Positions 25,326-32,536 of a stretch of DNA of 36,966 bases are shown piece by piece. Numbering within the stretch: position 1 is the stretch's first letter; each line of letters begins with the position of its first letter. The notes below the pieces were generated by a model that searched no databases, was not told the origin of the DNA, and saw only the letters and a program-made list of their open reading frames with translations. Both the position numbers and the translations under genes were made by a program. Source of the stretch: Alphaproteobacteria bacterium (GTDB taxonomy: Bacteria; Pseudomonadota; Alphaproteobacteria; GCA-2731375); assembly GCA_028824965.1 (NCBI GenBank), contig JAPKBD010000007.1, positions 1 to 36,966 on the forward strand, read 5' to 3'.

Positions 25326-26386
25326 GTGGCGATAGCGAATTGCGGACTATCCTGGGCGACCAGGTCAACCGCCTGCTGGCCGATCGGATCAGCAAGGGCA
25401 ATCTGGAAGAGGCTGAGGCGGGTGCGTCGCAGGAGAAACTGTGGCAAGCCATCGAAGAAAACGGTTTGCCCTCGGTTCTTATCCCAGAGGATAAGGGCGG
25501 CGTCGGCGGCGGCTGGGACGAGGCCGAGGTGGTCATTCGTGCCGCCGGTAAATACCAGGCACCTGTTCCTTTGGTGGAAAGCATTCTGGCCGGCTGGTTG
25601 CTCTCCCTGGCCGGGTTGGATATGCCAACGGGGATGCTGTCCATCGCACCCGTGCGCCCGGATGAGGCATTGAGCATAACGAAAGATGGCCGCGTTTCGG
25701 GCACCGCGACACGCGTGCCCTGGGGCCGTGGTGTGGCGCATTTGGCTGTGTTTTGCCGCTGTGATGACGCCCCGATGATTGCGCTGGTGCCGTCAGAGGC
25801 CTGGTCGGTGACGTTGGAAGATCGCAACATTGCAGCTGAGCCGCGGGATACCTTGAACTTTGATGGTCAGGCGCTGGCCTTTGCGGCCTTGCCTGACAGC
25901 GTTGATCCTGACCGCCTGTTTGCCTTCGGTGCATTGGCGCGGTCGTCCCAGATTTCGGGTGCGCTTGAATCCGTGCTGGAACAGACCGTGCAATACGCCA
26001 ACGACCGCACCCAGTTCGGCCAACCCATTGGAAAATTCCAGGCCGTCCAGCAGGAGTTGGCCCGTATGGCAGGTGAAGTGGCCGCCGCTGGTGCCGCAGT
26101 GGAATGCGCCTCCCGCGCCGTGGATCGGGGGGGCAGTGGGGCCGGGTTCGAGATGGCGGTGGCAAAAATCCGCGCGTCTGAGGCCGCCTCCATCGTGGCC
26201 GGTATCACCCACCAGACACATGGTGCCATCGGGTTTACCTATGAACATTCCCTGCATTTCGCGACCCGGCGGCTATGGTCGTGGCGGGCGGAATTCGGTT
26301 CGGAAAATTATTGGGCGGAGGCCTTGGGCCGTTCGCTCGCCAGCCACGGTGGGCAAGCCCTGTGGCCGTACTTGGTTAATAGATAG
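25322..26386 (+). CDS. Acyl-CoA dehydrogenase, second of a pair (shorter subunit)
   Basis: 354-residue acyl-CoA dehydrogenase-like protein, shorter than its partner. The N-terminal helices (LWQAIEENGLPSVLIPEDKGGVGGGWDEAEVV) and the C-terminal domain (YANDRTQFGQPIGKFQAVQQELARMAGEV; QTHGAIGFTYEHSLHFATRRLWSW) are good, but the middle beta domain is compact and lacks the typical SEPxxGSD segment. This fits the companion subunit of heteromeric dehydrogenases. Translation is coupled to the first subunit through ATGA. Its end shows a 21-base near-duplicate that straddles the TAG stop. Confidence 0.88.
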   Translation: MSGDSELRTILGDQVNRLLADRISKGNLEEAEAGASQEKLWQAIEENGLPSVLIPEDKGGVGGGWDEAEVVIRAAGKYQAPVPLVESILAGWLLSLAGLDMPTGMLSIAPVRPDEALSITKDGRVSGTATRVPWGRGVAHLAVFCRCDDAPMIALVPSEAWSVTLEDRNIAAEPRDTLNFDGQALAFAALPDSVDPDRLFAFGALARSSQISGALESVLEQTVQYANDRTQFGQPIGKFQAVQQELARMAGEVAAAGAAVECASRAVDRGGSGAGFEMAVAKIRASEAASIVAGITHQTHGAIGFTYEHSLHFATRRLWSWRAEFGSENYWAEALGRSLASHGGQALWPYLVNR

Positions 26387-26407
26387 CCGTACTTAGCTGA
26401 TAGACAG
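26366..26407 (+). repeat. Imperfect 21-bp tandem duplication across a stop codon
   Basis: The 21 bases at 26366-26386, which end with the TAG of the second dehydrogenase, are followed at once by a second copy at 26387-26407 that matches at 17 of 21 positions. The copy lies between the gene and the MetE-like start and could be a decayed duplication of the gene end. Confidence 0.6.
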
Positions 26408-26422
26408 ATTGTAAGGAACATT

Positions 26423-27430
26423 ATGACACACAAAATTAAAACAACCGTTGTTGGCTCCTACCCCGTGCCGGCATGGCTTTCCGCGGCACCGTCCGAACAG
26501 GCGTTGACCGATGCCACCCGCGTCGTTCTGCACAACTAGGAACAGGCCGGGATCGATCTGGTCTGTGATGGAGAGATGTACCGCTTTGACGTCAACCACC
26601 CTGAAACCAACGGCATGATCGAATATTTCGTCCGTCCCATGGGCGGTATTCGCACGGACATTGATTTTTCTGAACTGTTGGATTACCGCAGCCAGGAAGG
26701 CATGGGATTTCGCCGTCGCCCGCCCGCCGTCGTCGATGGTCCCATTACCGGTGGCAGCCTGGACCTGCCCGGCGCGTGCGAGGCAGCCAAGGCGCTGACG
26801 GACAAACCGTTGAAGTTCACCCTGACGGGTCCGCATATGCTGGCCAAGACCGTGGTCGATCAACACTATGGCGACGTGGCAAAGGTGGCTGATGCCATCG
26901 CAGATGCCCTGGCTGAACAGGTCCGCCATTGTAATGCGGATGTGGTGCAGTTGGACGAGGCGAACCTGCCTGGCCACCCGGACGAATGGGAATGGGCCGC
27001 AGCCGCGATCAACAAGGTGCTGGATGCCATTCCCGGCCCGGGTGTTGGTGCTGTGCACTTGTGTTTTGGCAACTACGGCGGCCAGACCATCCAACAAGGC
27101 AGCTGGGATAAATTGCTGGGCTACCTCAACGCCCTGCACGTGGATCACATTGTGATGGAGAATGCCCATCGCCCGGTAGAGGAGTTGGCAGCGTTTGCGG
27201 ATTTGCGGCCTGAAATCGGCATGGGTATGGGCGTGGTGGATATCAAGCGCACGGACATTGAAAGTGCGGATGCCATTGCCCGGCAAATCGAAGCGGCTGA
27301 GAAGCTGTTGGGCGCGGGCCGGGTGAAGTATATCCATCCCGATTGCGGTTTCTGGATGCTGCCCCGCAATGTAGCGGACGGCAAAATTCGGGCACTGGTT
27401 GCAGGCCGGGATCTATACGAGGGTAAATAA
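26423..27430 (+). pseudogene. MetE-like (cobalamin-independent methionine synthase C-terminal type) gene with an internal TAG
   Basis: One frame of 336 codons encodes a MetE C-terminal-domain-like methyltransferase. It opens KTTVVGSYPVPAWL and shows the zinc-site segments VHLCFGNYGG (His and Cys), a later Glu in VMENA and YIHPDCGFWMLP (Cys), so the catalytic core is intact. Codon 39 (26537-26539) is TAG, between HN and EQAGIDLVCDGE, where relatives often have Gln; CAG to TAG is one change. The next ATG, at 26576, would leave out the GSYP segment. AAGGA five bases before ATG 26423 supports the full start. Standalone MetE-core proteins transfer methyl groups from other donors than folate in several lineages; the donor here is unknown. 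It is in the plus-strand acyl-CoA operon. Nonsense mutation, sequence error and readthrough are all possible. Confidence 0.8.
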
Positions 27431-27435
27431 ATTTA

Positions 27436-28455
27436 ATGGCAAATGTGCAAGATTGGCTGGCACTGCGGCAGGAGCAGGCGTTGGAGCCTGACCTGCCCAT
27501 TTGCGATCCACACCATCATTTGTGGGAATTCCGCGAGGCGACCTTTGGCCGCTATCTGTTCGAAGATCTGTTAGGGGATCTGGGCGGCGGTCACAATGTG
27601 GTCAGCACAGTCTTTATGGAGTGTGAGGCATTTTACCGCGCCAAGGGTGACCGGGAAATGGCCGTTGTAGGTGAGACAGAGTTCGTCAACGGTGTTGCCG
27701 CGCAATCCGCATCAGGCCTGTACGGCAATACCCTGGTCGCAGCCGCCATCGTCGGTTATGCGGATTTGCGTTTAGGTGAGCGGGTGTGGGAGATTTTGCA
27801 GGCGCACCTTCAAGCAGGTGGCGGACGTTTTCGCGGCGTGCGCCATGCCTCTGCCTCCGATCCCCATGAAGGCGTGCTGGGTGCCGATCATACAAATCCC
27901 AATGGCGATGTCTTCTACGACGAAGGCTTCCGTAAGGGCTTTGCCCAGTTGGCACCTTTGAATATGTCCTTCGATGCCTGGCTTTATCACCACCAAATTC
28001 CAGAACTTCAAGATCTGGCCCAGGCCTTCCCGGAAACCGCAATTGTGATGGATCACGTGGGCGGGCCTTTGGGCATTGGGCCTTATGCAGGCAAGCGTGA
28101 CGAGATTTTTGCTACCTGGGCGAAGGACGTCACAGCGCTGGCAAGCTGCCCGAACGTGCATGTGAAGCTGGGTGGTCTGGCCATGAAAATGACGGGCTTT
28201 GGCCACCACAAATTACCCGAACCACCATCGTCCGAAGTTCTGGCAGCGGATTGGAAACCATACATACTGTGCTGTATTGAGGCGTTTGGCCCGGACCGTT
28301 GCATGTTTGAAAGCAATTTCCCCGTGGACAAATCCACCTGTGCCTACACCACCCTGTGGAATGCCTTTAAGCGGATCGCGGCTGATTTCACTGCTGGTGA
28401 AAAGGCTGCCCTGTTCCACGATACCGCCACGCGCTTTTATCGGATTGAGGAATAG
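27436..28455 (+). CDS. Amidohydrolase-2 family metal-dependent hydrolase
   Basis: 339-residue TIM-barrel hydrolase of the amidohydrolase_2 group that includes fuconolactonase, 2-pyrone-4,6-dicarboxylate lactonase and decarboxylases. Metal ligands are seen as DPHHHLW (His26 and His28), with later His in [10 protein letters not shown] and MDHVGGP and an acid near MFESNFPVD. Substrates are commonly lactones or aromatic acids; the family member is not identifiable. ATG 27436 follows the MetE-like stop by five bases. It is the fourth gene of the plus-strand operon and could open a lactone or remove a carboxyl group in that pathway. Confidence 0.88.
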   Translation: MANVQDWLALRQEQALEPDLPICDPHHHLWEFREATFGRYLFEDLLGDLGGGHNVVSTVFMECEAFYRAKGDREMAVVGETEFVNGVAAQSASGLYGNTLVAAAIVGYADLRLGERVWEILQAHLQAGGGRFRGVRHASASDPHEGVLGADHTNPNGDVFYDEGFRKGFAQLAPLNMSFDAWLYHHQIPELQDLAQAFPETAIVMDHVGGPLGIGPYAGKRDEIFATWAKDVTALASCPNVHVKLGGLAMKMTGFGHHKLPEPPSSEVLAADWKPYILCCIEAFGPDRCMFESNFPVDKSTCAYTTLWNAFKRIAADFTAGEKAALFHDTATRFYRIEE

Positions 28456-28459
28456 ACCT

Positions 28460-29146
28460 ATGATCGATCTCTACACGGCCTCTACCCCGAACGGTTGGAA
28501 AGCCTCCGTCACGTTGGAAGAATTGGCACTGCCCTATGAAGTGCATCCTATTCGCTTGAGCGAAGGCGACCAGAAGACGGACAGCTTCCTGGCCATGAAC
28601 CCTAATGGCCGCATTCCTGTCATTGTGGACCGTGAAGCGGATAACTTCGCCGTCTTCGAAAGCGGTGCCATCATGGTCTATCTGGCTGAAAAGACTGGCC
28701 GCCTGATGCCGTCGGATGTCAAAGGCCGCAGCCTTGTCATGCAATGGTTGATGTTCCAGATGGGCGGTATCGGGCCCATGATGGGCCAGGCGAATGTTTT
28801 CTATCGTTATTTTCCCGAGAAAATCCAACCAGCCATAGACCGCTATCAAAACGAATGCCGCCGTCTGTTTGAGGCGTTGGAGCTGGGTTTGGTCGACAAA
28901 GAATATCTGGCCGGCGATCTGTCCATCGCCGATATCGCCAATTGGTGCTGGGTCCGCAGCCATAAATGGTCCGGCGTTGAAGTCGACGGCCTGCCGAATT
29001 TACAGGCCTGGATGGGCCGTATGGCCGAACGCCCGGCCTGCCAGAAAGGCACCAAAATACCTTTTGATGACACAAGGCAGAAAACCAGTACGGATGAAGG
29101 CGCGAAGAAGTTTGCCGAAGACGCCCGTAAAATGGTCGCCCGCTAG
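28460..29146 (+). CDS. Glutathione S-transferase (YfcG/Ure2p-like)
   Basis: 228-residue GST. The opening [21 protein letters not shown] carries the T-P-N-G/S motif of the YfcG group, which uses Thr/Asn rather than Cys and shows disulfide-bond reductase activity in E. coli. [14 protein letters not shown] and [17 protein letters not shown] complete the thioredoxin-like domain. Helical-domain landmarks are [17 protein letters not shown] and [17 protein letters not shown] 28460 lies four bases after the amidohydrolase stop; the open frame extends upstream inside that gene, which I reject as coding. Last gene of the plus-strand operon; a role in glutathione-dependent thioether cleavage or detoxification there is inference. 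Confidence 0.9.
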   Translation: MIDLYTASTPNGWKASVTLEELALPYEVHPIRLSEGDQKTDSFLAMNPNGRIPVIVDREADNFAVFESGAIMVYLAEKTGRLMPSDVKGRSLVMQWLMFQMGGIGPMMGQANVFYRYFPEKIQPAIDRYQNECRRLFEALELGLVDKEYLAGDLSIADIANWCWVRSHKWSGVEVDGLPNLQAWMGRMAERPACQKGTKIPFDDTRQKTSTDEGAKKFAEDARKMVAR

Positions 29147-29157
29147 GCGTCTTCGGC
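29114..29157 (+). terminator. Strong inverted repeat across the GST stop codon, probable terminator
   Basis: GCCGAAGACGCC at 29114-29125 is perfectly complementary to GGCGTCTTCGGC at 29146-29157, a 12-bp stem around a 20-base loop that contains the TAG stop. It is followed by TTAAATTTCG. The stem and downstream A/T stretch fit a Rho-independent terminator of the plus-strand acyl-CoA operon, although the loop is long and the T-tract is mixed. Confidence 0.5.
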
Positions 29158-29180
29158 TTAAATTTCGTCCCGTTTTTCAG

Positions 29181-29621
29181 TCACAGGTGCAGACGCATTT
29201 GCGGCTGTCCGTTTGAGGTCTTTTCGGGCGACACCCAATCGTTGGTCAGGGTGCAGGAGACCCGTTGCCGGAAGGACGAGAAACTGTCAAAGGTGACAAC
29301 GTCAACCGGTTCATCGAAATGTATGGTGACCCTGTGCCGATCAGCGCTGTGCCTTTGCGCAATCGCAATGATCTTGCCTTCAAAGGCCTGGCCCAGATAG
29401 ACCCCTCGGACCCTGTTGCCAATTTGCAAAGGGTTTTCGGCTGGACCATTGCCGGCAGCAACGTGCTACGTGTTCCAATCTCGATAGCCAAATTGCCCGG
29501 CAATCATCTCCAGGGATTGGCTATGGGTGAAGGGATGACCGGTTCCTGCCAAGCTGGCGCGTAAGCGCTTGGCCTGGAATTTTAAAGTCTCAATAGATGG
29601 GAGTGCTTTTGTCGTATTCAT
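29181..29621 (-). pseudogene. Glyoxalase-superfamily-associated conserved protein with an internal TAG
   Basis: One frame of 147 codons. The first part encodes SIETLKFQAKRLRASLAGTG, HSQSLEMIAGQFGYRDWNT; then TAG (29466-29468, codon 52); then, in the same frame, QIGNRVRGVYLGQAFEGKI, VTIHFDEPVDVVTFDSFSSFRQRVSC and a C-terminal KTSNGQPQMRLHL. This is the layout of a small conserved proteobacterial protein often labelled glyoxalase-superfamily, in which DWNT is followed by Leu; TTG to TAG is one change. GAGG six bases before ATG 29621 supports the start. The molecular function of the family is not known to me. It lies alone and convergent with the GST gene. It may be a real pseudogene or a sequence error. 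Confidence 0.78.
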
Positions 29622-29630
29622 ATCTCGCCT

Positions 29631-29646
29631 CATGCAGTTTTGCATG
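29631..29646. repeat. Small palindrome before the broken glyoxalase-associated gene
   Basis: CATGCA-GTTT-TGCATG is a perfect inverted repeat with 6-bp arms, nine bases before the start of the minus-strand gene. It could be an operator. The remaining bases up to 29817 contain no supported gene. Confidence 0.25.
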
Positions 29647-29817
29647 TGGTGTAAAGAATGGAGCCCGCGTTACCATCCAACCACATGACAATGTGCTGGC
29701 GGATAATCGAAATAACGGCTTCACCGTGGCAATTGCCTGCGGGCGGCAGGGGCCGTTTCCCAAGTCGCGCGCAACTTAGTTGGACGAATTGCGTCTGTCA
29801 ATATTCTTCGCGGCGGC

Positions 29818-30618
29818 TCAATCCAGCGGCGGTAAATCTTCGGGCGTCGCTGCTTTTTGTGCTGCTTTGCTGCGCAGATCAAAAACCGGGCTGGCATCAA
29901 GAAAGCTGTGGGGGTTGATCACCACGTTGCCCGCAACCAGGTTGACCGCACCGAATATGGGCGGCTCATGGCTACCCTGCATGACTTTGGAGCCGAAGTT
30001 GTAGACGAACTGATGCAGGGTGGAAAACTGGCTGGACATAGGAATGCCTTTCCAGCTGCCATGCAGGGGGCGGTGCAAATGGCCAAAGAAAATATGTTTA
30101 ACCCGGCCCGCGCCAATCATCTCGGCCAAGGCTTCCCCGCCTTCCAGGCGCAATGGCGGGTGATGGATGAACAGAAAAGTGTTTAAGTCAGTTTTAGCTT
30201 CCAGTTGCCGGGCCAGCCAATCCAGCCGACGCTGGCATATAAGGCCCGTTGTCTTACCTTCATCCAACGTATCCATAACGATAAAGCGGTTGTCCTCAAC
30301 CGTGAAGTCGAACTGTATGAAGCCGTCATCGTCCACGGGCACTTCGGGAAATATCTCACCAAAAGCCGCCCGGCGATCATGATTGCCCAGCAGCAAATGA
30401 TAAGGCGCGTTCAGAACCTGGAGGACCTCGCGCAGGCCCTCGTATTCAGGGACCGTGCCGCGATTGACCAGATCGCCGGTCATCATGACGAACGAGATAT
30501 CCTTGAAGTCCCGATTAATGCAGTCGAACGCGGCTGCCAGGCGGTCATGGGGCGACAGGCCATACAGGGGCTGTCGATCAGCCGTAATGTGCATATCCGT
30601 GATGTGGATGAAGCGCAT
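29818..30618 (-). CDS. Class III cyclic-nucleotide phosphodiesterase-like metallophosphoesterase (CpdA-like)
   Basis: 266-residue calcineurin-like phosphoesterase. All metal motifs are present: D8-x-H10 (TDMHI), GD49 (MTGDLVNRG), G-N79-H80-D81 (LLGNHDRR), FIHHPP and the final GHLH of FFGHLHRPLHG. Relatives hydrolyse cyclic AMP, glycerophosphodiesters or other phosphodiesters, so the substrate is open. The ATG lies just before the stop of an upstream 58-aa ORF, which in turn overlaps the sugar kinase, so the three genes form one operon. A phosphodiesterase next to a 2-keto-3-deoxygluconate (KDG) kinase is not a standard pairing. Confidence 0.9.
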   Translation of the reverse strand: MRFIHITDMHITADRQPLYGLSPHDRLAAAFDCINRDFKDISFVMMTGDLVNRGTVPEYEGLREVLQVLNAPYHLLLGNHDRRAAFGEIFPEVPVDDDGFIQFDFTVEDNRFIVMDTLDEGKTTGLICQRRLDWLARQLEAKTDLNTFLFIHHPPLRLEGGEALAEMIGAGRVKHIFFGHLHRPLHGSWKGIPMSSQFSTLHQFVYNFGSKVMQGSHEPPIFGAVNLVAGNVVINPHSFLDASPVFDLRSKAAQKAATPEDLPPLD

Positions 30619-30619
30619 G

Positions 30620-30796
30620 TTAGGTATCTTTCAGACGCGCCATGACTTGTCGGCGGTACTCAAATATCTGTTCCGGGCTGGTCAGGTTATTACCCAGCTT
30701 ACTGTAATTGAGGGGCGTCAGGTTGGTTAGCTTGATAACCTGTTGCAATATCGTACCATCTAGCGAATCTGGTGCCTCCGGAAATGGCGCTGTCAT
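30620..30796 (-). CDS. 58-residue hypothetical protein in a kinase-phosphodiesterase operon
   Basis: A short frame encoding 58 residues, beginning MTAPFPEAPDSLDGTILQQV and ending FEYRRQVMARLKDT, with TPLNYSKLGNNLTSPEQ in the middle. I do not recognise the family. Its ATG overlaps the kinase TGA in an ATGA junction, and its stop is immediately before the phosphodiesterase ATG, which is strong evidence for translation. It is polar and probably helical, with no membrane segment or cysteine. Its position suggests a partner or regulator of one of the flanking enzymes, but that is speculation. Confidence 0.65.
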   Translation of the reverse strand: MTAPFPEAPDSLDGTILQQVIKLTNLTPLNYSKLGNNLTSPEQIFEYRRQVMARLKDT

Positions 30797-31731
30797 GGCA
30801 TCTTATCCACCGGAATAACGGCGCCAGGATGTTGGATCACCTGTGCGGCGAGTTGATGGCCGGCCTGGGCCGCCGTGGCGGTATCTGCACCGATCAGGCG
30901 TTGATAAATATAGGCGGCGTTAAAACTGTCACCGGCGGCGGTGGTGTCTGCGACATCAATGCCGTCGACGGCCGGAATTAACTCTGCCTTGCCGTCTGTA
31001 AGGACCAAGCATCCCCCGTCACCTAGTTTCAGGCAGACTTCCTTTGCGCCCAGGTCGGCGATGCGTTGGGCCGCAACCTCCGGCGTCATATCACCATGCA
31101 GGGCGCATTCGTCATCCAGGCTGGGCAAGGCGATATGGCTGCGGCGATACATCTGATCCATGGCGCGTCGGGCCGCGATCTCATCCGGCCAGCCCCGGGC
31201 TCGGTAATTGCAGTCAAAGGCAATGCGTGCGCCTTTCGCAACCGCGTGATCGACAGCACCAAACAGCTTTGCTCGGTCGGAAACGGGCAGAATGGATAGG
31301 GTGATGCCTGAGAGGTAGACCAGATCATACTCCACCAGCGCTGCTGTGATGTGCTTGGCGTTTTCGCCCTGCATTAATTCCCGGGCAGCAGAGGCGCTGC
31401 GCCAATAATGAAAGCTGCGCTCTCCCCCCTCATCAGTCCGAATTGTGTAGAGGCCCGGCAGACGGCCGGGCAAGCGTGGGATTCGATCCGTGCCAATGCC
31501 TTCCGCTTGCCAGAACGCCAGCATCTCATCCGAATAAGGATCATTGCCCAGGGCTGTCAGGTAATCCACCTTAACGCCGCTATTCCCGTCGCCGGCCCGA
31601 CCCAGTCGGGCTAGATAGACCGCAGTGTTTAGGGTGTCGCCGCCATAGGCCAATGCCATGCCATTATCCGGCCGGGCGCATATTTCAATCATACATTCGC
31701 CGATTGAGGCGATTTTCATCTCGTTTGTCAT
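30793..31731 (-). CDS. kdgK: 2-keto-3-deoxygluconate kinase (PfkB family)
   Basis: 312-residue ribokinase-family sugar kinase. The N-terminal IASIGECMIEI and AYGGDTLNTAVYLARLG bind the sugar; the anion-hole motif TTAAGDSFNAAY is at residues 263-274 with Asp268 as catalytic base (A-A-G-D, where G-A-G-D is commoner). GGDTLNTAVYLAR is typical of KdgK, which phosphorylates 2-keto-3-deoxygluconate to KDPG. The divergent neighbour is KDPG aldolase, which uses that product, so the assignment is strong. First gene of an operon with a 58-residue protein and a phosphodiesterase. Confidence 0.9.
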   Translation of the reverse strand: MTNEMKIASIGECMIEICARPDNGMALAYGGDTLNTAVYLARLGRAGDGNSGVKVDYLTALGNDPYSDEMLAFWQAEGIGTDRIPRLPGRLPGLYTIRTDEGGERSFHYWRSASAARELMQGENAKHITAALVEYDLVYLSGITLSILPVSDRAKLFGAVDHAVAKGARIAFDCNYRARGWPDEIAARRAMDQMYRRSHIALPSLDDECALHGDMTPEVAAQRIADLGAKEVCLKLGDGGCLVLTDGKAELIPAVDGIDVADTTAAGDSFNAAYIYQRLIGADTATAAQAGHQLAAQVIQHPGAVIPVDKMP

Positions 31732-31738
31732 AGGGCCG

Positions 31739-31748
31739 CACTATAGTG
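31739..31748. promoter_or_regulatory. Palindrome in the kdgK-eda divergent spacer
   Basis: CACTATAGTG is a perfect 10-bp palindrome in the 56-base spacer between the two divergent sugar genes. It could be part of an operator shared by both promoters. It is short and could be chance. Confidence 0.25.
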
Positions 31749-31787
31749 TCGGGCTCTATGGCAAGCAATAATGCGAAGTGACAATAG

Positions 31788-32414
31788 ATGACTAAATTGA
31801 CGATTTTTCAGGTCATGGATCTGGCTCCGGTCATCCCTGTGTTGACCATCGAACGGATTGAAGACGCGGTGCCCCTGGCGAAGGCCCTGGTAGATGGCGG
31901 CCTGCCCGCCTTGGAGATTACCTTGCGCACGAATGTCGCACTGGCTGCTATCAAGGCGATTGCAGACGCGGTGCCGGACGCTGTCCCTGGTGTTGGTACG
32001 GTTACGACACCGGAGGATTTATCCCAGGCGCGTGCTGCAGGCGCGCGTTTTGCGGTCTCCCCCGGCTTCGCACCTGACTTGGTTCAAGCAGCGGATCAAA
32101 TGCCATTCCTGCCCGGCGTGGCAACGGCAAGCGAGGCAATGGCCGCGCAACGGGCCGGTTTGCAATATCTGAAATTCTTTCCGGCTGAGGCGATGGGCGG
32201 ACGCCCAACCTTGCAAGCCCTTGCCGGGCCCTTTCCCCGACTTACCTTTTGTCCTACGGGCGGAATTGGCCGCGACAATGCGGCTGATTATCTGGCCCTT
32301 AAAAATGTTCGTTGTGTTGGTGGTAGTTGGGTTGCACCAAATGAGGCGATCGCTGCGGGGCAATGGGAAACAATAACTGGTCTTGCGAGGGAGGCCGCCG
32401 CTTTAAGGGAATGA
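31788..32414 (+). CDS. eda: KDPG aldolase (2-keto-3-deoxy-6-phosphogluconate aldolase)
   Basis: 208-residue class I aldolase that cleaves KDPG to pyruvate and glyceraldehyde-3-phosphate in the Entner-Doudoroff route. E43 lies in LEITLRT, GVGTVTTPEDL and FAVSPGF follow, and the Schiff-base Lys129 is in YLKFFPAE; PTGGIGRDN binds phosphate. Length is standard. ATG 31788 is used; ATG 31815 is a possible later start. It is divergent from kdgK, so the two steps of KDG breakdown are together. No dehydratase (edd) is seen, which suggests a route from uronic acids or other sugar acids rather than from gluconate-6-phosphate. Confidence 0.93.
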   Translation: MTKLTIFQVMDLAPVIPVLTIERIEDAVPLAKALVDGGLPALEITLRTNVALAAIKAIADAVPDAVPGVGTVTTPEDLSQARAAGARFAVSPGFAPDLVQAADQMPFLPGVATASEAMAAQRAGLQYLKFFPAEAMGGRPTLQALAGPFPRLTFCPTGGIGRDNAADYLALKNVRCVGGSWVAPNEAIAAGQWETITGLAREAAALRE

Positions 32415-32418
32415 CCGA

Positions 32419-32448
32419 CATTTGCGAATTGTCCTATGGTAGCAAATG
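32419..32448. repeat. Inverted repeat between eda and the stress protein gene
   Basis: CATTTGC at 32419-32425 and GCAAATG at 32442-32448 are perfect 7-bp complements around 16 bases, starting just after the eda stop. It may be a weak terminator or a regulatory site for the next gene, 90 bases on. No T-tract follows. Confidence 0.3.
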
Positions 32449-32536
32449 AAACATTTCCTGTTTCCATCCGCGCGTGTTCTTGTCACAATAACGTACGGAT
32501 GAATCGAAGTTCTGCAATGCTACGGGGGTTAATCGC

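Noticed and set aside
26537-26539. TAG read as pyrrolysine
   Set aside because: The gene is MetE-like, not one of the known Pyl methylamine methyltransferases; the expected residue is Gln, one base away; and TAG is a frequent ordinary stop in the window.
28199-28459. N-terminal extension of the third GST frame
   Set aside because: It lies in another frame of the amidohydrolase gene; ATG 28460 starts at the canonical first beta strand.
163-29621. Alternative genetic code with TGA or TAG as sense
   Set aside because: TAG, TGA and TAA all end intact genes throughout the window at the expected family lengths.
29597-29779. 60-codon plus-strand open frame
   Set aside because: No ribosome-binding site or recognisable composition, and it overlaps the 5' end of the broken minus-strand gene.
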